Source: Pseudomonas sp. G2-4
GTDB taxonomy: Bacteria; Pseudomonadota; Gammaproteobacteria; Pseudomonadales; Pseudomonadaceae
DNA: 64,000 nucleotides
NCBI RefSeq assembly: GCF_030064125.1
Contig: NZ_CP125957.1
Coordinates: 5,512,501 to 5,576,500 of the forward strand
Direction of reading: 5' to 3'
Shown: positions 19,884 to 28,698 of the stretch, in pieces
Numbering within the stretch: position 1 is the first letter of the stretch
Layout of the letters: each line of letters starts with the position of its first letter
Made by a program: the position numbers and the translations under genes
The notes under the pieces: model-generated
Databases searched by the model: none
What the model saw: the letters and a program-made list of their open reading frames with translations, nothing else
What the model was told of the DNA's origin: nothing

Positions 19884-19957
19884 CCACCGCAATCGCGAGC
19901 AAGCTCGCTCCCACAGGATGACCGCGATCAACTGTGGGAGCGAGCTTGTTCGCGATG
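19884..19957. repeat. REP pair (family A)
   Basis: One inverted unit (19884-19915) and one forward unit (19933-19957) with CCCACA ends facing inward. The forward unit is part of the tandem duplication described next. Confidence 0.8.
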
Positions 19958-20151
19958 AGGGCAGAACAGTCAATGATTAACCTCGGGCAGGATCTCTGTC
20001 CGAGCTATCCATCAATCAAACCTGAAACCGCCCACAGGATGACCGCGATCAACTGTGGGAGCGAGCTTGCTCGCGATGAGGGCAGAACAGTCAATGCTTA
20101 ACCTCGGGCAGAATCTCTGTCCGTGCTATCCATCAATCAAACCTGAAACCG
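19910..20151. repeat. 121-bp tandem duplication carrying a REP unit and the receptor gene end
   Basis: Copy 1 is 19910-20030 and copy 2 is 20031-20151, both exactly 121 bp, with four mismatches. Each copy begins CCCACAGGATGACCGCGATC, holds one REP unit and ends in the last five codons of the chemoreceptor gene (TCAAACCTGAAACCG). The second copy holds the real 3' end of the gene. It fills the 301-bp gap between ndh and the receptor. Confidence 0.95.
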
Positions 20152-21766
20152 CTGCACCATCGTGCTCAACGAATTCGCCAGTTGCGACAACTCATGGCTG
20201 GACGTGCTGGTCTGGTCAGCTCCCGTGGCCGAGCGCACCGACAAATCACGAATGTTCACCAGGTTGCGATCAACTTCACGGGCCACTTGTGCCTGCTCTT
20301 CGGCGGCGCTGGCGATCACCAGGTTGCGTTCGTGGATTTCATTGACCGACGTCGTGATGGTCTGTAGTGCCTCGCCCGCCCGCCCGCTCCGCCATCGCCA
20401 GGGTACTGGCTGCGCGCGTGGAACTGGCCTCCATGGAATCCAGCGCCTGGGTGGCGCCGCTGCGCATGCCCTGGACCATTTGCTCGATTTCCTGGGTCGA
20501 TTGCTGCGTGCGATAAGCCAGCGCCCGCACCTCGTCGGCCACCACCGCAAACCCGCGACCGCTTTCACCGGCCCGGGCTGCCTCGATGGCCGCATTGAGG
20601 GCCAGCAGATTGGTCTGCTCGGCGATGCCCCGGATCACGTCCAGTACCTTGCCAATGTCCTGCGATTGGTTGGCCAGGGACTGCACCAGGCCGCCGGTCA
20701 CCTGCACATCGCTGGCGAGGGCGCCGATGGCCTCGACCGTGTCGCTGACGCGCTGCTGCCCAAGGGACGCCGACTCACTGGACTGGCGTGTGGCGTCAGA
20801 GGTGGAAACCGCATTACGCGCAACCTCTTCAACTGCCGTGGTCATCTCTGTGACCGCCGTGGCCGCCTGTTCAATTTCGTTATTCTGTTGTTGCAAGCTC
20901 TGGGTGCTGTCGAGCGTGACCGCATTCAACTCATCAGCGGCGGTGGCCAATTGCGCCGCCGAGCCACTGATGCCCTGCAATGTTTCCCGCAGGTTCTGCT
21001 GCATGGCCGCCAGCGCCTTGAGCAAACGGCTCACTTCGTCGTTGCCATGGGTCTCGATCGGTCGGGTCAGATCACCTCGGGCCACGTTCTCTGCGGCATT
21101 CAGCGCCTCACCCAAGGGTTTGACAATGCTGCGGGTGAGCAGCATGGCCAGGACAACCGTGGCCAGGGCAGCGAGCACCACGAACAGGCTGACGATCATC
21201 CGGGAATTGGCATAGTGTTCCTGGGACTTCTGGCTCTCGATGGAGACTTGTTTGGAGAACAGCTCCGCCAGGTCGTTGAGCTGTTTACCGGAACCGTCCA
21301 CCACGGTCTTCATGTCCACCAGCAGCAGCTTGATCAGTTCGTCCCGACGCCCCTGCTCGGCCAGGGTGAAGGATTGAGCGATACCGGTGCGGTAAGCGGC
21401 GAAGGTTTGCTTGAACTGGTCATAAATCGCCTTGCCTTCAGGCGTAACGACAAGCTTTTCGTAACTGGCAATTTTTTCGCTCAGTTCCTTGTCGCGCGTA
21501 TCCATTTGCCCGCGGTACACCGGGATGTTCTTCGGGTCCTGGTCCAGGGCCATGCGCAGGGAAATCGTGCGGATACGCAACATCCACTCACGGATCTCAT
21601 CGCCACCGCGAATGCTCGGCAGCCACTGGGTTTCCACCGCGACTTCGCTGTCACGGATACTCGACATCTGCCCCAGCGCAAACACCCCGAGCAACGCCAC
21701 CAACACGGCGATCAAGGCAAACCCCAGCGCCGCACGGGGGGCGATATTCAGCTGACGAAGAAACAT
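20137..21766 (-). pseudogene. Methyl-accepting chemotaxis protein, frameshifted at a GCCC repeat (possibly switchable)
   Basis: A chemoreceptor that would signal to CheA. From the ATG at 21766: a membrane helix ([15 protein letters not shown]), a four-helix-bundle-type periplasmic sensor, a second helix ([19 protein letters not shown]), HAMP, and the signalling domain with the conserved tip [19 protein letters not shown]. Near residue 462 the frame breaks at three GCCC units (20374-20385) and ends at 20339, a 475-residue product. Removing one unit gives exactly 542 codons and restores [20 protein letters not shown] to the end at 20137. It may be a true frameshift, a phase-variable switch or a sequencing error. 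The ligand is unknown. Confidence 0.88.
20374..20385. repeat. (GCCC)3 tetranucleotide tract at the receptor frameshift
   Basis: Three GCCC units (GGGC on the coding strand). Two units keep the receptor in frame; three put the last 80 or so codons out of frame. Confidence 0.9.
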
Positions 21767-21881
21767 AACGAAGTGCCTTTTTTTGTTATTTGGCCTGAAA
21801 TAGGGCGGACGTCCGTGCCCCTGTCGGCGGGTTATCGGCAAGTTGTACGACGACTTGAGACGATTCACATTTTTCGCAGGC

Positions 21882-21917
21882 AAAAAAAATCCCCGTATCT
21901 TTCGATACGAGGATTTT
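21882..21917 (-). terminator. Terminator of the tRNA cluster
   Basis: Minus strand ATCCTCGTATC-GAAA-GATACGGGGAT followed by seven T residues. It lies just after the last tRNA-Pro gene and about 115 bp before the receptor start, separating the two transcripts. Confidence 0.85.
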
Positions 21918-21922
21918 TAATA

Positions 21923-21999
21923 TGGTCGGGGTAAGGGGATTCGAACTCCTGACATCCTGCTCCCAAAGCAGGCGCGCTACCGGACTGCGCTATACCCCG
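21923..21999 (-). tRNA. tRNA-Pro (TGG), copy 2 of the cluster
   Basis: A 77-nt gene beginning CGGGGTATAGCGCAGTCCGG, with the anticodon loop TTTGGGA (anticodon TGG), GTTCGAATC in the T arm, and an encoded CCA end. It is identical to the gene at 22175-22251. A terminator-like hairpin lies just upstream (22002-22031), so it may have reduced or separate expression. Confidence 0.97.
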
Positions 22000-22001
22000 G
22001 T

Positions 22002-22031
22002 AAAAAAAAGGCGACCTTCGCAAGTCGCCTT
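22002..22031 (-). terminator. Terminator-like hairpin inside the tRNA cluster
   Basis: Minus strand AAGGCGAC-TTGCGAAG-GTCGCCTT followed by eight T residues. It sits between tRNA-Lys and the last tRNA-Pro, so it would end the Asn-Pro-Lys transcript before the final gene. Confidence 0.8.
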
Positions 22032-22093
22032 CTTCGATCAGCGCTTTTGGCCTCTGATCTTAAGATTCGATTCCAGCGAGCTGGTTTCAAAAA

Positions 22094-22169
22094 TGGTGGG
22101 TCGTGTGGGATTCGAACCTACGACCAATTGGTTAAAAGCCAACTGCTCTACCAACTGAGCTAACGACCC
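22094..22169 (-). tRNA. tRNA-Lys (TTT)
   Basis: A 76-nt gene beginning GGGTCGTTAGCTCAGTTGG, with the anticodon loop CTTTTAA (anticodon TTT), the T arm GGTTCGAATCC and an encoded CCA. It lies between the two identical tRNA-Pro genes. Confidence 0.97.
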
Positions 22170-22174
22170 AAAGA

Positions 22175-22251
22175 TGGTCGGGGTAAGGGGATTCGAACTC
22201 CTGACATCCTGCTCCCAAAGCAGGCGCGCTACCGGACTGCGCTATACCCCG
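22175..22251 (-). tRNA. tRNA-Pro (TGG), copy 1 of the cluster
   Basis: A 77-nt gene, base for base identical to the one at 21923-21999, with anticodon TGG and encoded CCA. It lies 5 bp from tRNA-Lys and 7 bp from tRNA-Asn, so the three are surely processed from one precursor. Confidence 0.97.
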
Positions 22252-22258
22252 ATTGAAA

Positions 22259-22334
22259 TGGCTCCGTGACCAGGACTCGAACCTGGGACCCAATGATTAA
22301 CAGTCATTTGCTCTACCGACTGAGCTATCACGGA
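22259..22334 (-). tRNA. tRNA-Asn (GTT)
   Basis: A 76-nt gene beginning TCCGTGATAGCTCAGTCGG, with the anticodon loop CTGTTAA (anticodon GTT) and encoded CCA. It is the first gene of the minus-strand cluster Asn-Pro-Lys-Pro. Confidence 0.97.
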
Positions 22335-22420
22335 ACTGATATTTCAAGTTACTACGTTGAAGCTAGCTTCAACCTCTTCTACCCTTACGCATCGCTGCGT
22401 TCGTGTGTCTGAGGCGCGCT

Positions 22421-22448
22421 ATTCTACAATCTTAAAAACCTCTGTCAA
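22421..22448 (-). promoter_or_regulatory. Sigma-70 promoter of the tRNA cluster
   Basis: Minus strand TTGACA, 16-base spacer, TAGAAT, then the GC-rich discriminator AGCGCGCC typical of stable-RNA promoters under stringent control. It is about 87 bp upstream of tRNA-Asn. The rest of the 22335-22747 gap holds a REP pair at 22636. Confidence 0.8.
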
Positions 22449-22635
22449 CCCCTTAAATTGCTTTCAAGACAATGATTTGCAACTTATTTTGGGTTCTTTC
22501 TCAGCGAGAAGTAACCCTTGGGGGTGACGTACTGCGGGGCGCACTTTACAAGCCTTTTCCTTTGAGTTCAACGGCCTGATGAAAAAAATGGCGCTTGGCA
22601 GCTAACACCCATAAATCAAAAAAAGATCAACGGTC

Positions 22636-22728
22636 GTGGCGAGGGAGCATGCTCGCGCTGGGTCGCGTAGCGGCCCTCAAAAAGCGAGGAGTGCTTCGCC
22701 CTCCAGCGGGAGCAGGCTCCTTCGCCAC
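22636..22728. repeat. REP pair (family B, diverged)
   Basis: Facing family B units, GTGGCGAGGGAGCATGCTCG and AGCGGGAGCAGGCTCCTTCG, more diverged than other copies. It lies 20 bp beyond the clpB stop. Confidence 0.82.
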
Positions 22729-22747
22729 AAGAGACCAGGCAATCGCC

Positions 22748-25312
22748 TCAGTTGAAGACGATTTCGTCGTTCTCCACAGTGCCTGTCACGGTTTCGCCGG
22801 GCATGAAGCGACCGGACAGAATCAACTGCGCCAGCGGGTTTTCGATCCAGCGCTGGATCGCCCGTTTCAGCGGCCGGGCGCCGTAGACCGGGTCATAACC
22901 CACGGCGATCAACTTGTCCAAGGCCTCGCTGCTCAGTTGCAGCTTCAGCTCGCGCTCGGTGAGGCGGCTGCGCAGGCGACCGAGCTGGATCTCTGTGATG
23001 CCGGCGATCTGATCACGGGCCAGCGGCTCGAAGATCACCACTTCATCCACCCGGTTGATGAATTCCGGCCGGAAGTGCGTGGAAATCGCGTCCATCACCG
23101 CAGCGCGCTGCGCCTCGCGGTCCCCTACCAGCTCCTGGATCTGCGCCGACCCCAGGTTGGAGGTCATCACAATCACCGTGTTACGGAAGTCCACCGTGCG
23201 CCCGTGGCTGTCGGTCAGGCGACCATCCTCCAGCACTTGCAGCAGAATGTTGAACACATCCGGGTGGGCCTTCTCGACCTCATCGAGCAGGATCACCGAG
23301 TACGGCTTGCGACGTACCGCTTCGGTCAGGTAACCGCCTTCCTCATAACCGACGTAACCCGGTGGGGCGCCGATCAGCCGTGCCACGGAATGCTTCTCCA
23401 TGAACTCGGACATGTCGATGCGCACCATGGCCTCTTCGGTGTCAAAGAGGAACTCGGCCAGCGCCTTGCACAGCTCGGTTTTACCGACCCCGGTCGGGCC
23501 GAGGAACATGAACGAGCCGCTCGGACGATTAGGGTCCGACAACCCAGCGCGGGAACGACGCACGGCATTGGACACCGCCACCACCGCTTCTTCCTGGCCA
23601 ATCACACGCTGGTGCAACAGGCTTTCCATCTTCAGCAACTTGTCGCGCTCGCCCTCGAGCATTTTCGACACGGGAATACCGGTCCACTTGGAAACCACTT
23701 CGGCAATCTCTTCCTCAGTGACTTTGCTGCGCAGCAACTGGTTTTCGCTCTTGCCGTGCTGGTCGACCATTTGCAGGCTGCGCTCCAGGTCCGGGATCAC
23801 CCCGTACTGCAGCTCGGCCATGCGGTTGAGGTCGCCTTTGCGGCGGGCCGCTTCCAGTTCCTGGCGGGACTGTTCGATTTTTTGCTGGATCTGCGCCGAA
23901 CCCTGGACTTCGGCTTTCTCCGAGTTCCAGATCTCCTCGAGATCGGAATACTCGCGCTCATGACGAACGATTTCTTCCTGCAATTTCTCCAGGCGCTTCT
24001 TCGCCGCCTCGTCGCTTTCTTTCTTCAGGGCCTGGGATTCGACCTTGAGCTGAATCAGGCGCCGCTCCAGGCGATCCAGCACTTCGGGCTTGGAGTCGAT
24101 TTCCATGCGAATGCGGCTGGCGGCCTCATCAATCAGGTCGATGGCCTTGTCCGGCAATTGCCGGTCGGTGATGTAGCGGTGGCTGAGCTTGGCCGCCGCG
24201 ATAATCGCGCCGTCGGTGATCGCCACCTTGTGGTGAACTTCGTAGCGTTCTTTAAGGCCGCGCAGGATGGCGATGGTGTCTTCTTCGCTCGGCTCTTCCA
24301 CCAGCACTTTCTGGAAACGCCGCTCCAGGGCCGCGTCCTTTTCTATGTACTGGCGGTACTCGTTGAGTGTGGTCGCGCCGACACAGTGCAACTCGCCACG
24401 GGCCAGCGCAGGCTTGAGCATGTTGCCGGCGTCCATCGAGCCTTCGCCCTTACCGGCACCGACCATGGTGTGCAATTCGTCGATGAACAGAATGATCTGC
24501 CCTTCCTGCTTCGACAGCTCATTGAGCAGGGATTTGAGCCGCTCTTCGAATTCGCCACGGTACTTGGCACCAGCAATCAGCGCGCCCATGTCCAGGGACA
24601 ACAAGCGCTTGCCCTTGAGGCCGTCCGGCACTTCGCCGTTGATGATGCGCTGGGCCAGGCCCTCGGCGATGGCGGTTTTACCCACGCCAGGCTCACCGAT
24701 CAGCACTGGATTGTTCTTGGTGCGGCGTTGCAGCACCTGGATCGTGCGGCGGATTTCGTCGTCGCGACCAATCACGGGGTCGAGCTTGCCTTCCTCGGCG
24801 CGCTTGGTCAGGTCGACAGTGTATTTGTCCAGCGCCTGGCGGGACTCCTCGTGGTTGGCGTCGTTCACCGCTTCGCCGCCACGCAGGTTGTTGATGGCAT
24901 TTTCCAGGGCTTTCTTGCTCACGCCCTGGCCCAGCAGCAGTTTGCCGAGCTTGCTGTTCTCGTCCATGGCGGCGAGCAGCACCAACTCGCTGGAAATGAA
25001 CTGATCGCCTTTCTGCTGGGCCAGGCGATCTGCCTGGTTGAGCAGCCGCGCCAGATCCTGGGACATGTTCACGTCCCCTGTCGGATTCTGGATCTTGGGC
25101 AACTGGTCGAGTTCTTTGGTCAATTCTTTACGCAGGCTGCTCACGTCAAAGCCTACCTGCATCAGCAGTGGCTTGATGGAGCCGCCCTGCTGCTCGAGCA
25201 TGGCCTGCATCAAGTGCGCCGGCTCGATACCGGGATGGTCCAGCCCGACGGCCAACGATTGGGCATCGGACAGGGCCAGTTGTAATTTACTGGTCAAACG
25301 ATCAATACGCAT
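22748..25312 (-). CDS. clpB: Protein-disaggregating chaperone ClpB
   Basis: ClpB rescues aggregated proteins together with DnaK after heat stress. The 854 residues have the normal layout: Clp_N repeats (1-145), the first AAA+ domain with GEPGVGKT near 205, the coiled-coil middle domain (about 410-530), the second AAA+ domain with GPTGVGKT near 605, and a C-terminal domain. The pore motif KYRGEFEER and the sensor regions are intact. A sigma-32-like promoter lies upstream at 25386-25411. Only one start is seen; an internal start for the short form was not assigned. Confidence 0.97.
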   Translation of the reverse strand: MRIDRLTSKLQLALSDAQSLAVGLDHPGIEPAHLMQAMLEQQGGSIKPLLMQVGFDVSSLRKELTKELDQLPKIQNPTGDVNMSQDLARLLNQADRLAQQKGDQFISSELVLLAAMDENSKLGKLLLGQGVSKKALENAINNLRGGEAVNDANHEESRQALDKYTVDLTKRAEEGKLDPVIGRDDEIRRTIQVLQRRTKNNPVLIGEPGVGKTAIAEGLAQRIINGEVPDGLKGKRLLSLDMGALIAGAKYRGEFEERLKSLLNELSKQEGQIILFIDELHTMVGAGKGEGSMDAGNMLKPALARGELHCVGATTLNEYRQYIEKDAALERRFQKVLVEEPSEEDTIAILRGLKERYEVHHKVAITDGAIIAAAKLSHRYITDRQLPDKAIDLIDEAASRIRMEIDSKPEVLDRLERRLIQLKVESQALKKESDEAAKKRLEKLQEEIVRHEREYSDLEEIWNSEKAEVQGSAQIQQKIEQSRQELEAARRKGDLNRMAELQYGVIPDLERSLQMVDQHGKSENQLLRSKVTEEEIAEVVSKWTGIPVSKMLEGERDKLLKMESLLHQRVIGQEEAVVAVSNAVRRSRAGLSDPNRPSGSFMFLGPTGVGKTELCKALAEFLFDTEEAMVRIDMSEFMEKHSVARLIGAPPGYVGYEEGGYLTEAVRRKPYSVILLDEVEKAHPDVFNILLQVLEDGRLTDSHGRTVDFRNTVIVMTSNLGSAQIQELVGDREAQRAAVMDAISTHFRPEFINRVDEVVIFEPLARDQIAGITEIQLGRLRSRLTERELKLQLSSEALDKLIAVGYDPVYGARPLKRAIQRWIENPLAQLILSGRFMPGETVTGTVENDEIVFN

Positions 25313-25385
25313 GGGTCACCTTCCTTTTGAGCAGGCCGGACCGAAAAACATCCTGAATGAAGAAACCTGCCAGATACCGTTATAG

Positions 25386-25411
25386 ATGTGGTCGATTCTG
25401 GAAGATTCAAG
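25386..25411 (-). promoter_or_regulatory. Sigma-32 (heat-shock) promoter of clpB
   Basis: Minus strand CTTGAA, 14-base spacer, CCACAT, against the consensus CTTGAAA and CCCCAT. It is 74 bp upstream of the clpB start. The clpB genes of proteobacteria are RpoH targets. Confidence 0.65.
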
Positions 25412-25441
25412 CAGCACACCCTTGATACAGATCAGAGAAGT

Positions 25442-26167
25442 CTAGCGTTCGAGCCAGATCAGCGAGGCAAAGCGACCGGTGCGCGGATTGCGGCGGTAGG
25501 AAAAGAAGCGTGGGTCGGTCACGGTACATAGACCGCCACCGTAGACCGCCGTGACGCCCCGCGCCGACAGCCGCAGACGTGCCAACGCATAGATGTCGGC
25601 GAGGAACTTGCCGGCGTTGTGGCTGGGGACGAAGGCTTGGGCCGCCTGGGGCAACTGCGCGATGAAGGCTTCCCGCACCTCGGGCCCGACTTCGAAGGCT
25701 TGCGGGCCGATGGCCGGGCCGAGCCAGGCAAGGATTTCATCGGCTGGCACTGCGAGGCTGTCCAAGGTGGCTTCCAGCACGCCGTTCGCCAGCCCGCGCC
25801 AACCGGCATGGGCCGCCGCGACGCGGGTGCCGGCACGGTTGCAGAACAACACGGGCAAGCAGTCCGCGGTCATCGCCGCGCACGCGATACCCGGCGTGGC
25901 GGTCCAGCTGGCATCGGCGGTTGCCACCTGGGCCGGGTCAGCCTCGACCACGGCAATGCCGTGGACCTGCTGCAACCAGGCCGGTGTGATGGCGAAGTGA
26001 TCGGTGAGGCGGCGACGGTTTTCAGCGACGGCCGCAGGGTCGTCGCCCACATGATCGCCCAGATTGAGGCTGTCGAACGGCGCCAGGCTGACGCCGCCCC
26101 CACGGGTGGTGACGCAGGCCTTTACCCGGCCCGGCGTGGGCCAGTCGGGTATCAGCCAGTCACTCAT
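25442..26167 (-). CDS. pgeF: Peptidoglycan editing factor PgeF (YfiH/laccase-domain family)
   Basis: PgeF (formerly called polyphenol oxidase or YfiH) corrects wrongly built peptidoglycan precursors that carry L-Ser in place of L-Ala, according to work in E. coli. The 241 residues contain the family metal or catalytic residues in QQVHG (His), TADCLPVLF (Cys) and AAHAGWRGL (His). Its ATG overlaps the rluD stop by 4 bp, the conserved rluD-pgeF-clpB order of gammaproteobacteria. Confidence 0.92.
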   Translation of the reverse strand: MSDWLIPDWPTPGRVKACVTTRGGGVSLAPFDSLNLGDHVGDDPAAVAENRRRLTDHFAITPAWLQQVHGIAVVEADPAQVATADASWTATPGIACAAMTADCLPVLFCNRAGTRVAAAHAGWRGLANGVLEATLDSLAVPADEILAWLGPAIGPQAFEVGPEVREAFIAQLPQAAQAFVPSHNAGKFLADIYALARLRLSARGVTAVYGGGLCTVTDPRFFSYRRNPRTGRFASLIWLER

Positions 26168-27126
26168 CCGATGAACGCCTCGCGGTCCTGCTTGAGCAAG
26201 GTCAGCAGCCAGACGAAGTCATCCGGCAACGGCGACTCCCAGCTCATGCGTATACCGGTGGTCGGATGATCCAGCTCCAGGAAACGTGCGTGCAGTGCCT
26301 GGCGCGGGAAGTTTTTCAGCGACTCGACCATCGTGATGCTGGCGGCTGGCGGAATGCGGAAACGTCCGCCGTAGGCCGGATCACCCACCAACGGGAAGTT
26401 GATGTGGGCCATGTGCACACGAATCTGGTGAGTACGGCCGGTCTCCAGCTTGACCCGCACGTGCGTGTGGGAGCGGAACCGTTCGAGCACGCGGTAATGA
26501 CTGACCGCCTGCTTGCCCCCCTCCATCACCGCCATGCGCTGGCGCTGCTGGCCATGACGACCGATGGGGGCATTGATCTTGCCACCGGCCGTAACCACGC
26601 CGATCACGATGCATTCATAGATACGGCTGACACTGCGGCTTTGCAGCTGTGTGACCAGCTGTGTCTGCGCCTGGATGGTCTTGGCCACCACCATCAGACC
26701 GGTGGTGTCCTTGTCCAGGCGGTGCACGATGCCGGCGCGCGGCACATTGATGATACCGGGCACATGGTGCAGCAGGGCGTTGAGCAGGGTGCCATCGGCA
26801 TGACCCGCCGCCGGGTGCACCACCAGGCCCGCAGGTTTGTTGATCACCAGGATGTCATCGTCTTCATAGACGATGTCCAGGGCGATGTCCTGGGCGACCC
26901 ATTCTCCCTGGGCCTCCTGCTCGGCAGTCAGCTCGAGGATGGCGCCGCCATGGACGATGTCGCGCGGGCGGATCACCGCCCCATCCACAGTCAGGCGGCC
27001 GTCCTTGATCCAGGCGGAAAGGCGCGAGCGAGAGTGCTCGGCGAAGAGTTGTGCGGCGACTTGATCGAGGCGTTGGCCGCCCAATTCGGACGGCACCTCT
27101 GCGCGAAGTTCTATTTTATCGGACAT
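26164..27126 (-). CDS. rluD: 23S rRNA pseudouridine(1911/1915/1917) synthase
   Basis: RluD makes three pseudouridines in helix 69 of 23S rRNA. The 320 residues comprise an N-terminal S4 RNA-binding domain ([20 protein letters not shown]) and the catalytic domain with [11 protein letters not shown], whose Asp is the nucleophile. The start at 27126 ([12 protein letters not shown]) fits the family better than a 7-residue-longer frame. bamD is divergent 151 bp away. The rluD/bamD arrangement is conserved. Confidence 0.95.
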   Translation of the reverse strand: MSDKIELRAEVPSELGGQRLDQVAAQLFAEHSRSRLSAWIKDGRLTVDGAVIRPRDIVHGGAILELTAEQEAQGEWVAQDIALDIVYEDDDILVINKPAGLVVHPAAGHADGTLLNALLHHVPGIINVPRAGIVHRLDKDTTGLMVVAKTIQAQTQLVTQLQSRSVSRIYECIVIGVVTAGGKINAPIGRHGQQRQRMAVMEGGKQAVSHYRVLERFRSHTHVRVKLETGRTHQIRVHMAHINFPLVGDPAYGGRFRIPPAASITMVESLKNFPRQALHARFLELDHPTTGIRMSWESPLPDDFVWLLTLLKQDREAFIG

Positions 27127-27194
27127 GCTCGGACTAGGCGTCGGCACAGCCTTTGGTTTCGGCTGCGCGCTTGTGGTTAAATACGGCGTCTTTT

Positions 27195-27217
27195 GCCCCG
27201 AGGCTTTTCAACGGGGC
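27195..27217. promoter_or_regulatory. Hairpin in the bamD leader
   Basis: GCCCCG pairs with CGGGGC across an 11-base loop, about 60 bp before the bamD start. No T run follows, so it is not a terminator; it may be a leader structure. Confidence 0.35.
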
Positions 27218-27277
27218 GCTCATCATAACAGGACGGCCCCGCCCAAGACAGCGGCCGTCATAGGGACGCAAGCCGCC

Positions 27278-28294
27278 ATGCAAGTGAAACACCTGCTGCT
27301 GATCGCCATCCTCGCATTGACCGCTGCTTGCTCGTCGAAGGAAGTCGTAGACGAAAACCTGAGCGAAGTCGAGCTGTACCAACAGGCGCAGACCGACCTG
27401 GACAACAACAGCTACACCAGTGCCACAGCCAAGCTGAAGGCGCTGGAGTCGCGGTATCCGTTCGGGCGCTACGCCGATCAGGCCCAGCTGGAGCTGATCT
27501 ACGCCAACTACAAGAACGCCGAGCCGGAAGCTGCGAAGTCCGCCGCCGAGCGTTTCATTCGTCTGCACCCGCAGCACCCGAACGTCGATTACGCCTATTA
27601 CCTCAAGGGCCTGACCTCCTTCGACCAGGACGTCGGCCTGCTGGCGCGCTTCCTGCCGCTAGACATGACCAAGCGTGACCCGGGCGCCGCGCGCGACTCC
27701 TACAACGAGTTCGCCCAGCTGACCAGCCGCTTCCCCAACAGCCGCTACTCGCCGGACGCCAAGCAGCGCATGATCTACCTGCGCAACCTGCTGGCGGCCT
27801 ACGAAATCCACGTGGCCGACTACTACCTGACCCGTCAGGCCTACGTCGCCGCTGCCAACCGTGGCCGCTACGTGGTGGAGAACTTCCAGGAAACCCCATC
27901 GGTGGGCGACGGCCTGGCGGTGATGACCGAAGCGTACCAGCGTCTGCACCTGGACGACCTGGCCGCCACCAGCCTGGAAACCCTCAAGCTGAACTACCCG
28001 GATCACCCTTCCCTGGTCGATGGCCAATTCACCCCACGGGTGGACGAAGCCGACAACCGTTCGTGGCTGAGCAAGGCCACCTTGGGCCTGATCGAATCCC
28101 GTCCGCCGCTGCCACCAGGCGAAACCCGCGCCAACCAGGACGTACAGCGTCAGTTCCAGGATGCCAAGGAAGCCATTCCGAGCGAGCTCAAGCCCAAGGA
28201 CGAAAATGGCGACGTGATCGAAGAAGAAGAGCCTGAAAGCGAGTCCAGCGACCGTTCCTGGTTCAGCTACATGACCTTCGGCGTGTTCGACTGA
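27278..28294 (+). CDS. bamD: Outer membrane assembly lipoprotein BamD
   Basis: BamD is the essential lipoprotein of the BAM complex that inserts beta-barrel proteins into the outer membrane. The 338 residues start with a lipoprotein signal and the lipobox LTAAC (Cys18). Next come TPR-type repeats over about residues 30-240 ([20 protein letters not shown] and similar). A C-terminal extension rich in Glu and Ser ([13 protein letters not shown]) is typical of Pseudomonas. The ATG at 27278 is chosen for the lipoprotein signal. Confidence 0.95.
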   Translation: MQVKHLLLIAILALTAACSSKEVVDENLSEVELYQQAQTDLDNNSYTSATAKLKALESRYPFGRYADQAQLELIYANYKNAEPEAAKSAAERFIRLHPQHPNVDYAYYLKGLTSFDQDVGLLARFLPLDMTKRDPGAARDSYNEFAQLTSRFPNSRYSPDAKQRMIYLRNLLAAYEIHVADYYLTRQAYVAAANRGRYVVENFQETPSVGDGLAVMTEAYQRLHLDDLAATSLETLKLNYPDHPSLVDGQFTPRVDEADNRSWLSKATLGLIESRPPLPPGETRANQDVQRQFQDAKEAIPSELKPKDENGDVIEEEEPESESSDRSWFSYMTFGVFD

Positions 28295-28356
28295 TCAATC
28301 GAAAAACACCTGACGATGATGACTCCCACGCTACGCGTGGGAATGATCAACTCAAA

Positions 28357-28386
28357 AAGGGAGACCCACGGGTCTCCCTTTTTTGT
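28357..28386 (+). terminator. Terminator after bamD
   Basis: GGGAGACCC-AC-GGGTCTCCC followed by TTTTTTT. A smaller hairpin, TCCCACGCTACGCGTGGGA, lies just before it (28323-28341). Confidence 0.88.
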
Positions 28387-28464
28387 GCCTGGCCTTTATT
28401 GCGCTGTGCGCCGCTCCAGTCCTTTGGCTAAACTGCCGGATCACTCGCCAGAAAGCCGCCCATC

Positions 28465-28698
28465 ATGCTTCGTTTATTGATCTTGTTCGCCGTCGTTGCC
28501 GCCGCCATATGGATCTTTCGCGGGGTGAAGTCTGGCCCTCGCGCGTCGCGCTCCACCCCGGAGCAAGACGCACCGCCCATGGTCCGTTGCGCCCATTGCG
28601 GCGTCCACCTGCCTCGTGACCGGGCACTGGCCCTCGAACAACAGTGGTATTGCAGCCAGGCTCATCTCGAGCAAGGCCCAGGCCCCCGTGACCACTGA
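28465..28698 (+). CDS. PP0621-family small membrane-anchored zinc-ribbon protein
   Basis: A 77-residue protein with an N-terminal membrane helix (MLRLLILFAVVAAAIWIF) and a short metal-binding motif: CAHC and, about 20 residues later, YCSQAH. It matches the family called PP0621 after P. putida and lies just upstream of pilS, overlapping its likely GTG start by 11 bp, so the two are co-translated. Function unknown; a role in the PilS signal is only a guess from the neighbourhood. Confidence 0.75.
   Translation: MLRLLILFAVVAAAIWIFRGVKSGPRASRSTPEQDAPPMVRCAHCGVHLPRDRALALEQQWYCSQAHLEQGPGPRDH

Noticed and set aside
20339..21883. The receptor as a normal shortened protein
   Set aside because: The frame after the GCCC tract gives unrelated residues, while the other frame continues a perfect MCP end. 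The first 39 codons before 21766 are also not part of the protein.
22595..25285. An 896-codon open frame on the plus strand opposite clpB
   Set aside because: It is antisense to a clear clpB gene. Long antisense frames are expected in GC-rich DNA with strong third-position bias. It has no recognisable domain and no proper start site.
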